From assembly GCF_028021195.1 (NCBI RefSeq), contig NZ_CP115668.1:1426001-1490000 (forward strand): DNA of 64,000 nucleotides, in the 5' to 3' direction. The stretch is from Cutibacterium equinum (lineage in GTDB: Bacteria > Actinomycetota > Actinomycetes > Propionibacteriales > Propionibacteriaceae). The translations under genes were made by a program, and so were the position numbers. Below the pieces are notes generated by a model, which saw only the letters and a program-made list of their open reading frames with translations, made no database searches and had not been told where the DNA came from. This document shows, piece by piece, positions 54,049 through 63,262 of this stretch. Every line of letters begins with the position of its first letter. Within the stretch, counting starts at the first letter, position 1.

Positions 54049-55800
54049 TCAGGCCCACGGATGGGCCAGCAGCAACTCCGTATTGCGATCGCGAGATTCG
54101 CCGAGCCTGCGCTTCATGGTGTGCAGGTCATTCGCGCCGAACTCTCGGTACAGACTGGCCAGACCATCCGGGTCGGTGGTGTCGTAGTCAGCCTGGTAAG
54201 GAGCATTTGACTCGACGAGGGTCGTGAAGACGCTCACGGTGCCGTCATGATTGTCGGCAATCTCGATGATGCGGGCCATCTGGGGAAAGTCGACGTGCGA
54301 GGCCGTGTTGATCTCCCACCAGCTACGGCGGGGATCAAGGAGGTGCTTGTGAGCGGTGATGTTGTTGGCATGCACATGCCCGTTGACCCAGGCGATCACA
54401 TTCGGATAGTGCGAAAGCAGGGACACCAATTCCGGGCCGAGGTGACGAATACCGGTGCCGTCACCGGGCAGGACGGCGTTATTCATCGTCTTCGAGTCGT
54501 GGTGGCTGAAAAGGACGAACATGGTGTCGCTGACATCGTGCTGCTGGCGCACCCCCAGGTCGTCGTAGTACACGCTGCTGCCAGCGCGCAGCACGGACTT
54601 CAGCCACTGCCACTGACGGTCGTCGATGGAGCCATTGGTGTAGCCGGCGCGGTTGGTGGAGTCCATGCTGATGCCGGTGACGCCTTCTGCGATCTGGAAG
54701 GTGTAGTAACCGCGGTCCGAGTTGAGGTTGTCCTCGCTGAAGCCGTGACCATGCGGACCGGAACCGTTGATGCCGTCATCCAGGTGGGCCTTGATGAACT
54801 CGAACGGGGTGAAGGGCTCGCGGCGCTCATCGGCAGTGACCTGGCGAGTCAGGGAGACAGAGCTGTTGGACAGTTCGATCGGTCCGTCACCCTGGGCTGC
54901 CCGCAGGAAGGCCTTGGCGTCCTTGTCACTGGCGAAACCGGTGATCTTGCGATCACTGGTGTACATCGCCTCCAGGAGTTCCCAGTCAGAAGGCAGCGTG
55001 CCCTGGACCGAGTCGTCGTGGTTTCCGAACACCGCATACCACGGCACCTTCACGCCAGGAGACGACACCGGAGCCATGACGCGACGGAAGTAGCCGTCGA
55101 CCTGGGGGAATCCGACACGTTTGTACTTGTCGCTGTGATGGGATTCGGGGTTGTAGAACAGCGGATCCCCGAAGGTCTGCACACTCTCCCAGTGATCATG
55201 AGCACCGGTATTCGGGATGATCGTGCCACCCGAGAGCAAGGTGAGGTACCAGTCGAGTTCGACGTGCTCATGATTGTCGGTGTTGTCACCGGTGCTGACG
55301 AGAGCGTCGAAAGCCCGTCCGGTGGCCGGGCCACCCTGAAGGGAATTGACCCGACGCACCAAGGATGCCGTGGCAAGCGGACCCAAGGCCTCCTGCGGGC
55401 GGAAGGCCGAGCCAGCCAGCGGGTGCAGGAACTCGACCCTCATCGGAGACTGCACATCGGTCACGTGCAGGTCAGTGAGCTGAATGAGGGACGCCAAGCC
55501 GTGACGTCGGTCATCACGCCCACTCTTGCCCTTGGCGAGATCCTCGCGTACGACGAGCGGGTAGCCGCTGTGTGCCTTGAGCCTGCGATATCCCTTGCCC
55601 GGATCGGGCAGGCCCACCTGCTCAAGTGTGGTTCCGGCCGTGTAGTGGAGACGCTTGGAGGCATGGGCCAAGGCCGGGGTGGTGCCGGTCACAGCCGCAG
55701 CAGTAACCAGGGTCATACCGCCGAGAAAGCTTCGTCGTCCCAGCGTATTCCTGGCAGTGTTGGGGTCGGTTCTGGTCAATCCGTCATGGTTCTCTGGCAT
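54049..55800 (-). CDS. Tat-exported metallophosphoesterase (PPA1498-like)
   Basis: About 583 aa. N-terminal Tat signal (TLGRRSFLGGMTLVTAAAVT ... ALAHA). Calcineurin-like phosphoesterase motifs are spread by long inserts: SLIQLTDLHVTDVQ, DALVSTGDNTDNHEHVE, WYAVFGNHDDS, LFSHHDSKTM and NGHVHANN. This pattern fits the family modelled on P. acnes PPA1498. The folded, metal-loaded enzyme would be exported to the cell surface or medium; the substrate is unknown (phosphate esters or cyclic nucleotides possible). ATG 55800 has GAAAGG about 10 nt upstream. Confidence 0.88.
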   Translation of the reverse strand: MPENHDGLTRTDPNTARNTLGRRSFLGGMTLVTAAAVTGTTPALAHASKRLHYTAGTTLEQVGLPDPGKGYRRLKAHSGYPLVVREDLAKGKSGRDDRRHGLASLIQLTDLHVTDVQSPMRVEFLHPLAGSAFRPQEALGPLATASLVRRVNSLQGGPATGRAFDALVSTGDNTDNHEHVELDWYLTLLSGGTIIPNTGAHDHWESVQTFGDPLFYNPESHHSDKYKRVGFPQVDGYFRRVMAPVSSPGVKVPWYAVFGNHDDSVQGTLPSDWELLEAMYTSDRKITGFASDKDAKAFLRAAQGDGPIELSNSSVSLTRQVTADERREPFTPFEFIKAHLDDGINGSGPHGHGFSEDNLNSDRGYYTFQIAEGVTGISMDSTNRAGYTNGSIDDRQWQWLKSVLRAGSSVYYDDLGVRQQHDVSDTMFVLFSHHDSKTMNNAVLPGDGTGIRHLGPELVSLLSHYPNVIAWVNGHVHANNITAHKHLLDPRRSWWEINTASHVDFPQMARIIEIADNHDGTVSVFTTLVESNAPYQADYDTTDPDGLASLYREFGANDLHTMKRRLGESRDRNTELLLAHPWA

Positions 55801-55963
55801 CAATCTGCCTTTCGCAGGTCGAGGGGGCCGTGCGGCCTGACATACCCACCCATTATCCGGGGGACATGAGGCCACCTCTGTGCCAGATCACCAGAACAGT
55901 TGACGCCGATATCGTGAACTGCAGATGTCAGTCAGTTGACCGACCACCGGCCGAAGGTAGCCC

Positions 55964-57721
55964 TCAGCCGCGCACCTCGGCGAGGACTTCGGCCACAGCG
56001 TCAGCCACCGCGACATCGCGCGCATTACCAGAAGCGCGGTCACGAATCTCGATCAATCCGTCCTTGAGTCCACGACCGACGACCACTGAGGTCGGCATAC
56101 CGAGAATCTCACTGTCAGCAAATTTCACTCCCGGGGACGCCTTGCGGTCATCCAGCAGCACCTCCAGTCCGGCCGCGGCCAGTTCGCTGGCGATCCTGGT
56201 CGCCTCCTCGAGGATCTCAGCTCCCTTACCGGTAGCCAGCACCTGCACGTCGAAAGGAGCGACCTCACGGGGCCACGACAGCCCCTTGTCGTCGCATGTC
56301 CCCTCGGCGATGGCGGCCACCGCACGCGACACGCCCAGACCGTAGGAACCCATGGTGACGGTCACCAGCTTGCCGTTCTGGTCAAGCACCTTGAGCCCCA
56401 GGGCGTCGGCATACTTCGTGCCGAGCTGGAAGATGTGGCCAATTTCGATACCGCGGGACAAGTGCAGTTCGCCACTGCCATCAGGGGCCGGGTCGCCCTC
56501 GCGGATCTCGGCGACGTCGATGACTCCGTCGGGGGTGAAGTCACGGCCCACCACGAGGTTGAAGACGTGACGATCCTTCTCATCGGCGCCAGTGATCCAC
56601 GACGTCCCGGTGACGACGCGAGGATCAACGAGGTAGCGCACCTTGGAGGAGTTCTCCTCACCCAGCGATCCCGGGCCGATGTACCCCTTGACCAACTGCG
56701 GGTTGGCGGCGAAGTCCTCTTCGGTGAAGGGTTCGGCAACCGCCGGCTCGAGGGCAGCCTCGAGACGCTTCTCGTCGACCTCGCGATCTCCCGGCAGACC
56801 AATGGCCAACGGCTCGCGCTTGCCGTCAGGATGGGTCACCACGAACACGACGTTCTTGAGGGTGTCAGCCCCGGTCCAGGGCCGATCCTCGCGCGGGCGC
56901 ACCTCGTTGGCCAGCCGAACCAGGGACTCAATGGTGGGCACGTCAGGGGTGTCGACGACCTGCGCCTCGGGCAGCCCTTCGATCGGCAGTGGGTCCGGGG
57001 CAGCAATCCGGACGGCCTCGACATTGGCGGCATAGCCACCAGGGGAACGCACAAAGGTGTCCTCACCATTGGCTGCAATGGCCAGGAACTCCTCCGAGCG
57101 AGAACCACCCATCGGACCAGACATCGCCTTGACGATGGCGTAGTCGAAACCGAGACGGTTGAAGATACGGATGTAAGCGTCGCGCTGGGTCTGATAGGCC
57201 TCGTCGAGTCCCTCCTGGGCGACATCGAAGGAGTAGGCGTCCATCATGACGAACTCGCGGCCACGCAGGATGCCAGCGCGCGGACGGGCCTCGTCACGAT
57301 ACTTGTTCTGGATCTGGTAGAGGCACAGCGGCAGATCCTTGTACGAGGAGTACAGGTCCTTGACCATGAGGGTGAACATCTCCTCATGGGTCGGACCCAG
57401 CAGCATGTCGACGCCCTTGCGATCCTTGAGACGGAAGAGGTTGTCGCCGTATTCAACCCAGCGGCCAGTCTCCTTGTAAGGATCAGACGCCAGGAGTGCG
57501 GGGAAGCACACCTCCTGAGCTCCGATTCCGGCCATCTCCTCACGGCAGATGGCCTCGATCCTGCGCATCACCCGCAGACCCAGTGGCAGCCATGAGTAGA
57601 CGCCGGGGGCAGCCCGACGGATGTACCCGGCCCGCACCAACCAACGATGGCTGGGGACCTCGGCGTCAGCCGGATCCTCTCGCAGGGTTCGGACGAACAA
57701 CTGTGACATGCGCGTCAACAC
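55964..57721 (-). CDS. proS: Prolyl-tRNA synthetase (bacterial type)
   Basis: 585-aa class II synthetase with the bacterial editing insertion. Motif 1 [20 protein letters not shown], motif 2 [20 protein letters not shown] and motif 3 [13 protein letters not shown] are complete, and the C-terminal anticodon-binding domain ([20 protein letters not shown]) is present. Monocistronic, divergent from the anchored-repeat operon. The start is a GTG/TTG-type codon at 57721; a little further upstream nothing conserved is seen. Confidence 0.97.
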   Translation of the reverse strand: MLTRMSQLFVRTLREDPADAEVPSHRWLVRAGYIRRAAPGVYSWLPLGLRVMRRIEAICREEMAGIGAQEVCFPALLASDPYKETGRWVEYGDNLFRLKDRKGVDMLLGPTHEEMFTLMVKDLYSSYKDLPLCLYQIQNKYRDEARPRAGILRGREFVMMDAYSFDVAQEGLDEAYQTQRDAYIRIFNRLGFDYAIVKAMSGPMGGSRSEEFLAIAANGEDTFVRSPGGYAANVEAVRIAAPDPLPIEGLPEAQVVDTPDVPTIESLVRLANEVRPREDRPWTGADTLKNVVFVVTHPDGKREPLAIGLPGDREVDEKRLEAALEPAVAEPFTEEDFAANPQLVKGYIGPGSLGEENSSKVRYLVDPRVVTGTSWITGADEKDRHVFNLVVGRDFTPDGVIDVAEIREGDPAPDGSGELHLSRGIEIGHIFQLGTKYADALGLKVLDQNGKLVTVTMGSYGLGVSRAVAAIAEGTCDDKGLSWPREVAPFDVQVLATGKGAEILEEATRIASELAAAGLEVLLDDRKASPGVKFADSEILGMPTSVVVGRGLKDGLIEIRDRASGNARDVAVADAVAEVLAEVRG

Positions 57722-57864
57722 GACGTGTACCTTCCCGGCCGCGCTCGACCCTCCGCCGCCCTTCGGCGCGACCGGCCACGACCATGTTGAATCCTAGCGG
57801 CTGGAACCACGGTGGTTGGTGTCGCCAGCCCACCCGTCAGGAAGTATCGCAACCCCGGTGGCCA

Positions 57865-57886
57865 TGAGAACCATTCCCATTATATG
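57865..57886 (+). promoter_or_regulatory. Zur-like palindrome overlapping the anchored-repeat promoter
   Basis: TGAGAACCATTCCCA (57865-57879), a 15-bp inverted repeat with one mismatch (TGAGAA against TTCCCA), directly followed by the AT-rich TTATATGG that could be the -10. It lies 37 nt before the GTG of the surface-protein gene. Layout and centre (ACCAT) resemble Fur/Zur-family boxes, and the operon encodes a ZnuA-type system, so zinc repression is likely. The rest of 57722-57922 shows no gene. Confidence 0.5.
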
Positions 57887-57922
57887 GTTGAGCAAAACCA
57901 TAGGAAGACATTGGAGGCCACC

Positions 57923-60637
57923 GTGAAACGGTTTGCATCGCTCCTTGCCGTCCTGCTGACATTCCTGACGATCACCCCGTCGTCGGCGAGCGCAGCAGGG
58001 CCGGACCGCGAGCTCCTGCACAATGGCCATGTCGCCAGCGACAGGCCCATCGTCAACCCCGACGTCCCCCCGGCACCGAACTCCGCGGAGCGCTCGGCCG
58101 CCGGATCGGACACTCCTTCGAACCCGAGTAGCGAACAGCCCATCGTCCTCGACCATGGCCACACCGACATCTTCCGGGTCGGATCAGCCAAGGATGGCGG
58201 GATCGATCTCAAGCTCAAGGAGGACGTGACCGGCGAGGGCGTCCTGCGCTCACCGGAGAACGTGCTCCTCAAGGTCAAGGACCCCGCGATCATGGACATC
58301 CCGGCAGGAATGCCTGGTGCCCCCAAGGGGTACGTCCTCCCCCTCACCCAGAACCGTGAGGTCCTGTGGCCGGGTTGGGAGACCTTCGACGTCAAGCGCA
58401 ATGGCTTCAACGAGGTCAAGATCAACATCAGCGATGTCAAGGGACCGGACAAGGTTTACCTGTTCTCGCAGGGATCCTTCGGCGGAATCCAGCCCCTGCT
58501 CGACGCCGACTCCACCACCCTGCCGGGTACGATCACGGTCAAGCAGCCGTCCCACGTGCACGCCAACTGGGTGTTCGCCAAGCCGGGCGTCTACACCATG
58601 ACCGTCCAGGCCTCCTCGGTCAAGGGTGGAAAGAGCTTCCAGACCAAGCCGCACACCTACACCTGGGTGGTTGGTGACGAGACAGCCCTTCCGGCCCCGT
58701 GGGGCAAGCCGGCTCCCGCACCGACGCCGTCGGTGACTCCGACCCCGAAGCCCACGCCGACTCCGACGGTCACCCCGACTCCGAAGCCCACGCCATCGGC
58801 CACTGTGAAGCCGACACCTGTCCCCAAGCCGACCCCCAAGGTCACCCCGACCCCGAAGCCCACGCCATCGGCCACTGTGAAGCCGACACCTGCTCCCAAG
58901 CCGACCCCCAAGGTCACCCCGACCCCCAAGGTCACTGCGAACCCTAAGCCGGCTCCCAAGCCGGCCGTGGACAAGAAGCCCTGCTATCAGAAGCTCGTTC
59001 TTGACCACGGCCACTCCGACGTCTTCCGCGTCGGGTCAGCCGCCAATAACGGTCTCAACTTGCAGATCAAGGAGGACGTGACCGGCGAGGGCGTGCTCCA
59101 CACCCCGGAAAGTGTTGTGCTGGCCGTCAAGGACTCCGCCCTGATTCCCATTCCGAACGGGTACCCCGGTACTCCCAAGGGTTACCTGCTGCCCATCACG
59201 CAGAACCAGGATCTGCTGTGGCCAGGTTGGGAGACCTTCGACGTCAAGCGCAATGGCTTCAACGAGGTCAAGATCAACATCCGCAACGTCAAGGGCCCCG
59301 GCCAGGTGCACCTGTTCTCGCAGAGTTCCTTCGGTGGGGTCCAGGCCCTGCTCGACGGTGGCTCCAAGACCTTCCCGGGTACCATCACCGTCAAGCAGCC
59401 GTCCCACGTGCACGCCAACTGGGTGTTCACCAAGCCTGGCCGCTACGACATGACCGTTGACGCCACCGCTGTTCGCAGCGGTAAGACCGTCAGCACCGGA
59501 ACCCACACCTACACCTGGGTGGTTGGCTCCAAGGCCATCGCCGCAGCCAACACCTGCCCTGCCGGTCACGGCAGCAAGGGTGGCAACCCGGCTCCCGGCA
59601 AGCACAGCACCAAGGGTGGTTCTGACCAGCCCCTCGGCGCTCTCGGCGTCATCGGCGACAAGCCGGCGACCACCGTTGACAACAACTCCGGCTCGGCCGG
59701 ATCGGCCCAGGGCGCTCCCACCAGCAGCTCGCCCGCCAAGAAGCAGATCTGCCGTCCGGTGAAGATCCGCACCAAGGCTGCCACCACCGCGACGAAGACC
59801 ACTCAGACGGTGCGCCAGCCTGCGTCCATCGCCACCGAGGGTCACTTCGACTGGGGCGTCCAGTTGCAGTCGGGCAAGCTCATCTCCGCTCTCAAGGACG
59901 ACCGCTCCGCCCCGGCGAAGTGGGTCACCCCCTCGAGCATCGTGATGGCTGTCGGCGACAAGGCCAACACCACTGCCCCGGCAGGTATGGAGTTCATCGC
60001 CAAGGGCGGCACCAAGGTGTGGCTCATCGGCGCGACCCAGGTCCCCGGAGTGCCGTGGCTGGGCGTCAACACCATGCACGACTCCATCGTCAACGGCACC
60101 ACTGGCCCGGTCGACATGCACCTCGACAGCATCAGTGGCCCCGGCAAGTTGGCCGTGTTCATGTCCGGCACCTTCGGTGGCGGAGTGGGCCAGCGGGTCT
60201 TCGACAACGTTGGTGGACCCACCAGCTACACCATCCCGCCCAACACCCACGCTCACCCCAACTGGGTGTTCACCGCTCCTGGTCATTACGCCGTGACTGT
60301 CACCCAGTCGGCCACCACCAAGGACGGCAAGAAGGTCAGCGCCACTGGCACCCTCCACTTCGCGGTGGGCATCAATCCCCAGTCGGTCGCTGCCTCCATT
60401 GGCACGGTGTCGACCTCCGCTGCTGCCGACCAGAGCACCGAGCCGGGCTACACCATCGTGGGCCGCACCACCGATGGCCAGCCCTGCGACCTCAACGCGA
60501 TGCCTTCCACCGGTGAGAACGGCACCTTCGGCGACACCGGTATCGTCTCCCCGACCAACCAGGGTCTGATGGAAGGAGCCCTGGTGGTCGTCGGTCTGAC
60601 TGGCGCTCTCCTCGTGGCGAGGAGACGACGCGGGTGA
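57923..60637 (+). CDS. Surface-anchored protein with three actinobacterial wall repeats
   Basis: 904 aa. Signal peptide ([20 protein letters not shown] ... SASA). Three copies of the ~160-aa P. acnes wall repeat (choice-of-anchor M domain) at about residues 75-235, 359-516 and 639-800. Each opens with GH-x-D (HGHTD, HGHSD, EGHFD) and ends with H-x-H-x-x-W-x-F-x-x-P-G. A Pro/Thr/Lys linker (about 262-350) separates repeats 1 and 2, carrying a 24-residue tandem repeat. The C-terminus has MPSTGENG, a hydrophobic helix and ARRRRG, a sortase-like sorting signal. GTG 57923 follows GGAGG by 6 nt. It overlaps the binding-protein gene by 4 nt. Probably displays metal-binding domains on the wall for the transporter (inference). 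Confidence 0.88.
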   Translation: MKRFASLLAVLLTFLTITPSSASAAGPDRELLHNGHVASDRPIVNPDVPPAPNSAERSAAGSDTPSNPSSEQPIVLDHGHTDIFRVGSAKDGGIDLKLKEDVTGEGVLRSPENVLLKVKDPAIMDIPAGMPGAPKGYVLPLTQNREVLWPGWETFDVKRNGFNEVKINISDVKGPDKVYLFSQGSFGGIQPLLDADSTTLPGTITVKQPSHVHANWVFAKPGVYTMTVQASSVKGGKSFQTKPHTYTWVVGDETALPAPWGKPAPAPTPSVTPTPKPTPTPTVTPTPKPTPSATVKPTPVPKPTPKVTPTPKPTPSATVKPTPAPKPTPKVTPTPKVTANPKPAPKPAVDKKPCYQKLVLDHGHSDVFRVGSAANNGLNLQIKEDVTGEGVLHTPESVVLAVKDSALIPIPNGYPGTPKGYLLPITQNQDLLWPGWETFDVKRNGFNEVKINIRNVKGPGQVHLFSQSSFGGVQALLDGGSKTFPGTITVKQPSHVHANWVFTKPGRYDMTVDATAVRSGKTVSTGTHTYTWVVGSKAIAAANTCPAGHGSKGGNPAPGKHSTKGGSDQPLGALGVIGDKPATTVDNNSGSAGSAQGAPTSSSPAKKQICRPVKIRTKAATTATKTTQTVRQPASIATEGHFDWGVQLQSGKLISALKDDRSAPAKWVTPSSIVMAVGDKANTTAPAGMEFIAKGGTKVWLIGATQVPGVPWLGVNTMHDSIVNGTTGPVDMHLDSISGPGKLAVFMSGTFGGGVGQRVFDNVGGPTSYTIPPNTHAHPNWVFTAPGHYAVTVTQSATTKDGKKVSATGTLHFAVGINPQSVAASIGTVSTSAAADQSTEPGYTIVGRTTDGQPCDLNAMPSTGENGTFGDTGIVSPTNQGLMEGALVVVGLTGALLVARRRRG
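58789..58926 (+). repeat. Tandem 72-bp repeat encoding a Pro/Thr/Lys linker
   Basis: Two nearly identical 72-bp units (58789-58860 and 58861-58926 onward), each beginning CACGCCATCGGCCACTGTGA, coding for 24-residue units of the [14 protein letters not shown] type. They differ mainly at TGTC/TGCT (Val/Ala). The flanking sequence (58706-58788, 58927-58975) has more degenerate copies. In-frame unit gain or loss would change linker length. Confidence 0.9.
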
Positions 60638-62160
60638 GAAAACGCCTGTTGTGCGTCGTGGCCGCACTCAGCCTCCTGGCTGGGTGCGGCCACTCGCCCG
60701 CTTCCCAGAACGACAAGCTCTCCGTGGTGACGACCACGCCCATCCTCGCTGACCTGACGCGCAACGTCGCCGGCGATCGTGCCACCGTCACCTCGATGGT
60801 GCCTTCCGGCGCCGACCCCCACACTTACGAGCCGTCGCTGCGTGACGTGAGGACCGTCGTGTACTCAAAGGTCGCGCTGTCGAACTACCTCATGCTCGAG
60901 CCCCATTCGGTCATCAAGACCATCGACGCATCCCTGCCTCCCGAGTCGATCAACGTCTCGCTGGCCGAGGAAGCCCAGAAATACGGCGCCGAGGTCATCC
61001 CGCTTGTTGAGAATGCCAACCTGGACACCGTCTGGCTGGGCCTGCGAGTCATCGGCAAGGGCACTGCTCGAGGAGCCAACCGCTCGTCCTCGGTTCACCT
61101 CCAGTTGACGTCCGTGGACGGTCCTGGTGACCTCACCGCCTACATCACCGGCACCTTCGGTCGTCCGCAGATCTATTACTCGACCGCTGACGGCGTCGAC
61201 GAGCGTGACGACGTCGAGCTTCCCGCCGACGCCCATACCCACATGTCGTGGGCTTTCAGCAAGCCTGGCGTCTACAAGGCAACCTTCACGGCCACCCTGT
61301 CCACGGACAAGGGCTCTGCCCCCATCGGTACCCAGACCCTGACCATTGCCGTCGGCGCTGATCCGCGCACGATTCCCGAACTCGCTGATCGCACGGTCGT
61401 CGACAAGGGTCATGCGGACTTCTCCGCTGACATCGACGAGGGCAAGATGATCCTGCTGTCCGATCCGACCGGTGGCGGTGTGCGCACCCAGAAGCGTCTG
61501 GACCCCGACACCTCCGTGGTGTGGGTGCCTCCGAAGGCCCTCACCGAGATCCCGCCGACTCCGGCCTTCCGATTCCTCGGCCACCCTGGTGACTCGATCC
61601 ACCAGCTACCCCAGGCCGTTCTCGGTGCGCACGTCCACGGTGAGATCGACCCGCACCTGTGGATGAGCATCAAGAACACCAAGGCCTACGTGCAGGTCAT
61701 TCGTGACGCCTTGGTGAAGGCCGACCCTGACGGAGCCCAGACCTACCGGGCGAATGCCAAGGCCTACATGGCGAAACTCGACGAGACCGCGCACTACGTC
61801 GATCGCAAGATCGCCAGCATTCCCAAGGGGCGGCGTCAGCTCATCACCAGTCATGACGCTTACGGGTACCTGGCCCAGGCTCACGGCATGCATGTGGCTG
61901 GATTCGTCACCGCCAATCCCGGTGTCGAACCGTCCATGATTCAACGACGCAAACTCAACCAGACCATCGCCGACCTCAAGGTGCCGGCCGTGTTCCTGGA
62001 ACCCAATGTGCTGCGTGGTTCCTCAGTGCTCGCAGCCATCGCCGCCGAGAATGGTGTCCAGGTCTGCCCGATCTATGGCGACACCTTCGACGACCAAGTC
62101 ACGAACTACATCGACCTCATGAAATTCGACGCTGATTCCCTGGCCAAGTGCCTGGGATGA
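60634..62160 (+). CDS. Anchored-repeat ABC transporter substrate-binding lipoprotein
   Basis: 508 aa. Lipoprotein signal [19 protein letters not shown] cluster A-I (ZnuA/MntC-type) metal-binding protein split by an inserted wall-repeat domain. Metal ligands of the ZnuA fold: His63 in GADPHTYEP, His about 341 in GEIDPHLWM, His about 407 in TSHDAYGYL and an Asp about 483 in YGDTFDDQ. The insert (about residues 130-330) carries [12 protein letters not shown] before KGHADFS, the reverse of the order in the other repeats. HVHGE before the second ligand adds further His. The GTG start overlaps the surface-protein stop. Delivers zinc or manganese to the permease (not in window). Confidence 0.9.
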   Translation: MRKRLLCVVAALSLLAGCGHSPASQNDKLSVVTTTPILADLTRNVAGDRATVTSMVPSGADPHTYEPSLRDVRTVVYSKVALSNYLMLEPHSVIKTIDASLPPESINVSLAEEAQKYGAEVIPLVENANLDTVWLGLRVIGKGTARGANRSSSVHLQLTSVDGPGDLTAYITGTFGRPQIYYSTADGVDERDDVELPADAHTHMSWAFSKPGVYKATFTATLSTDKGSAPIGTQTLTIAVGADPRTIPELADRTVVDKGHADFSADIDEGKMILLSDPTGGGVRTQKRLDPDTSVVWVPPKALTEIPPTPAFRFLGHPGDSIHQLPQAVLGAHVHGEIDPHLWMSIKNTKAYVQVIRDALVKADPDGAQTYRANAKAYMAKLDETAHYVDRKIASIPKGRRQLITSHDAYGYLAQAHGMHVAGFVTANPGVEPSMIQRRKLNQTIADLKVPAVFLEPNVLRGSSVLAAIAAENGVQVCPIYGDTFDDQVTNYIDLMKFDADSLAKCLG

Positions 62161-62179
62161 CGCTCCTGCGGAGGAATCC

Positions 62180-63262
62180 ATGATTACCAAACACCGTCGG
62201 GTGGCGGCTCTGTCTGCCATGTTCATCGCGCTCAGCGCTGGCTTCTCGCTCTCCCAGCCAGCCCAGGCCGCCCCGACCCCACCGCCAGATCCTGCCCTCA
62301 AGCAGACGGTGACCGACAGCGAGAAAGTGGCCAAGGGACCCGCCGAGATCAAGCGCGGCCACGTCGATGTCGGCCCTCGCCTCATTGACGGCCAGTTCAC
62401 CCTCATGGCCCGCGACGACAGCGCCAACCCGCCAGTGTGGCGCAGCACCGACGACGCCGTCCTGCGCGTGGTCGATGCGTCCCTGATCGACGTGCCGAAC
62501 GACGACACCTACTCCTTCCTCGGCGACATGCGTGGCAAGAAGGCCTACGTCATTCCCCAGACCCAGGACCAGAAGGTCGTGTGGCTGGGCTGGAACACCC
62601 AGGCCCCCGAGATCGTCAAGAACTTCCCGCGCGGCGCCGATCTCGTCTTCACCGGCCACGAAGGCCCCGGTCAGGCCCACATGTTCATCGAGAACGGTTT
62701 CGACGCCCCCATGGCGCTGTATGACTCCACCAAGTCCGGCGAACAGCTGGTGCACATGGAGGCCAACACTCACGTTCACGCCAACTGGGTGTTCTCCGAT
62801 CCGGGAGCCCAGACCATCTCCGTCGATGTGCGCGGGACTGACGCCAAGGGCACCAAGCACTCCTTCTCGACCAAGATGAGGTTCGTCATCGGTGACAAGG
62901 GTTCGGCCGACGAAGCTCGCGCCTTGGGGGCCTCTGCCTCGGCATCGGCCCAGGCATCAGCGGCATCGGATTCCTCAGCGTCTGACAACGCATCGACAAG
63001 CGGTTCTGCCGCGACCTCAGCTCCGGCCAAGGCGTCGTCGTCGGCGGCAGCCTCCCCCACGTCCAGCAACGATTCTGACAGCGGCACCTCGCGGGGCATG
63101 ATCATCGCGATCATCGCCGGAGTCGTCATCGTCGGCATTGTCATCGGCGCCCTGGTCAGCCGCTCCAAGTCGAAGAAGTTGCACGACGAGGTGTGGAAGG
63201 ACGAGGACAAGGACGCGACGTCAGCCAAGAACTCCAACGACGAAACGAGTTCGCATGAGTGA
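62180..63262 (+). CDS. Membrane-anchored single-repeat wall protein
   Basis: 360 aa. Signal peptide (HRRVAALSAMFIALSAGFSL ... AQA), one wall-repeat domain (about residues 55-240; RGHVD at the start, [12 protein letters not shown] near the end), a Ser/Ala-rich low-complexity stalk (about 255-305), a TM helix (MIIAIIAGVVIVGIVIGALV) and a charged cytoplasmic tail rich in Lys/Asp. Unlike the first gene it has no sorting motif, so it stays in the membrane, close to the transporter. Starts 19 nt after the binding-protein stop and overlaps the ATPase gene by 8 nt. Confidence 0.87.
   Translation: MITKHRRVAALSAMFIALSAGFSLSQPAQAAPTPPPDPALKQTVTDSEKVAKGPAEIKRGHVDVGPRLIDGQFTLMARDDSANPPVWRSTDDAVLRVVDASLIDVPNDDTYSFLGDMRGKKAYVIPQTQDQKVVWLGWNTQAPEIVKNFPRGADLVFTGHEGPGQAHMFIENGFDAPMALYDSTKSGEQLVHMEANTHVHANWVFSDPGAQTISVDVRGTDAKGTKHSFSTKMRFVIGDKGSADEARALGASASASAQASAASDSSASDNASTSGSAATSAPAKASSSAAASPTSSNDSDSGTSRGMIIAIIAGVVIVGIVIGALVSRSKSKKLHDEVWKDEDKDATSAKNSNDETSSHE

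Noticed and set aside
58706-58975. CRISPR-like regularly spaced repeats
   Set aside because: In-frame Pro-Thr-Lys codon repeats inside a secreted protein; no spacers of unique sequence and no cas genes.
59036-60667. 543-aa minus-strand open frame opposite the surface protein
   Set aside because: Shadow generated by the repetitive high-GC coding sequence on the plus strand.
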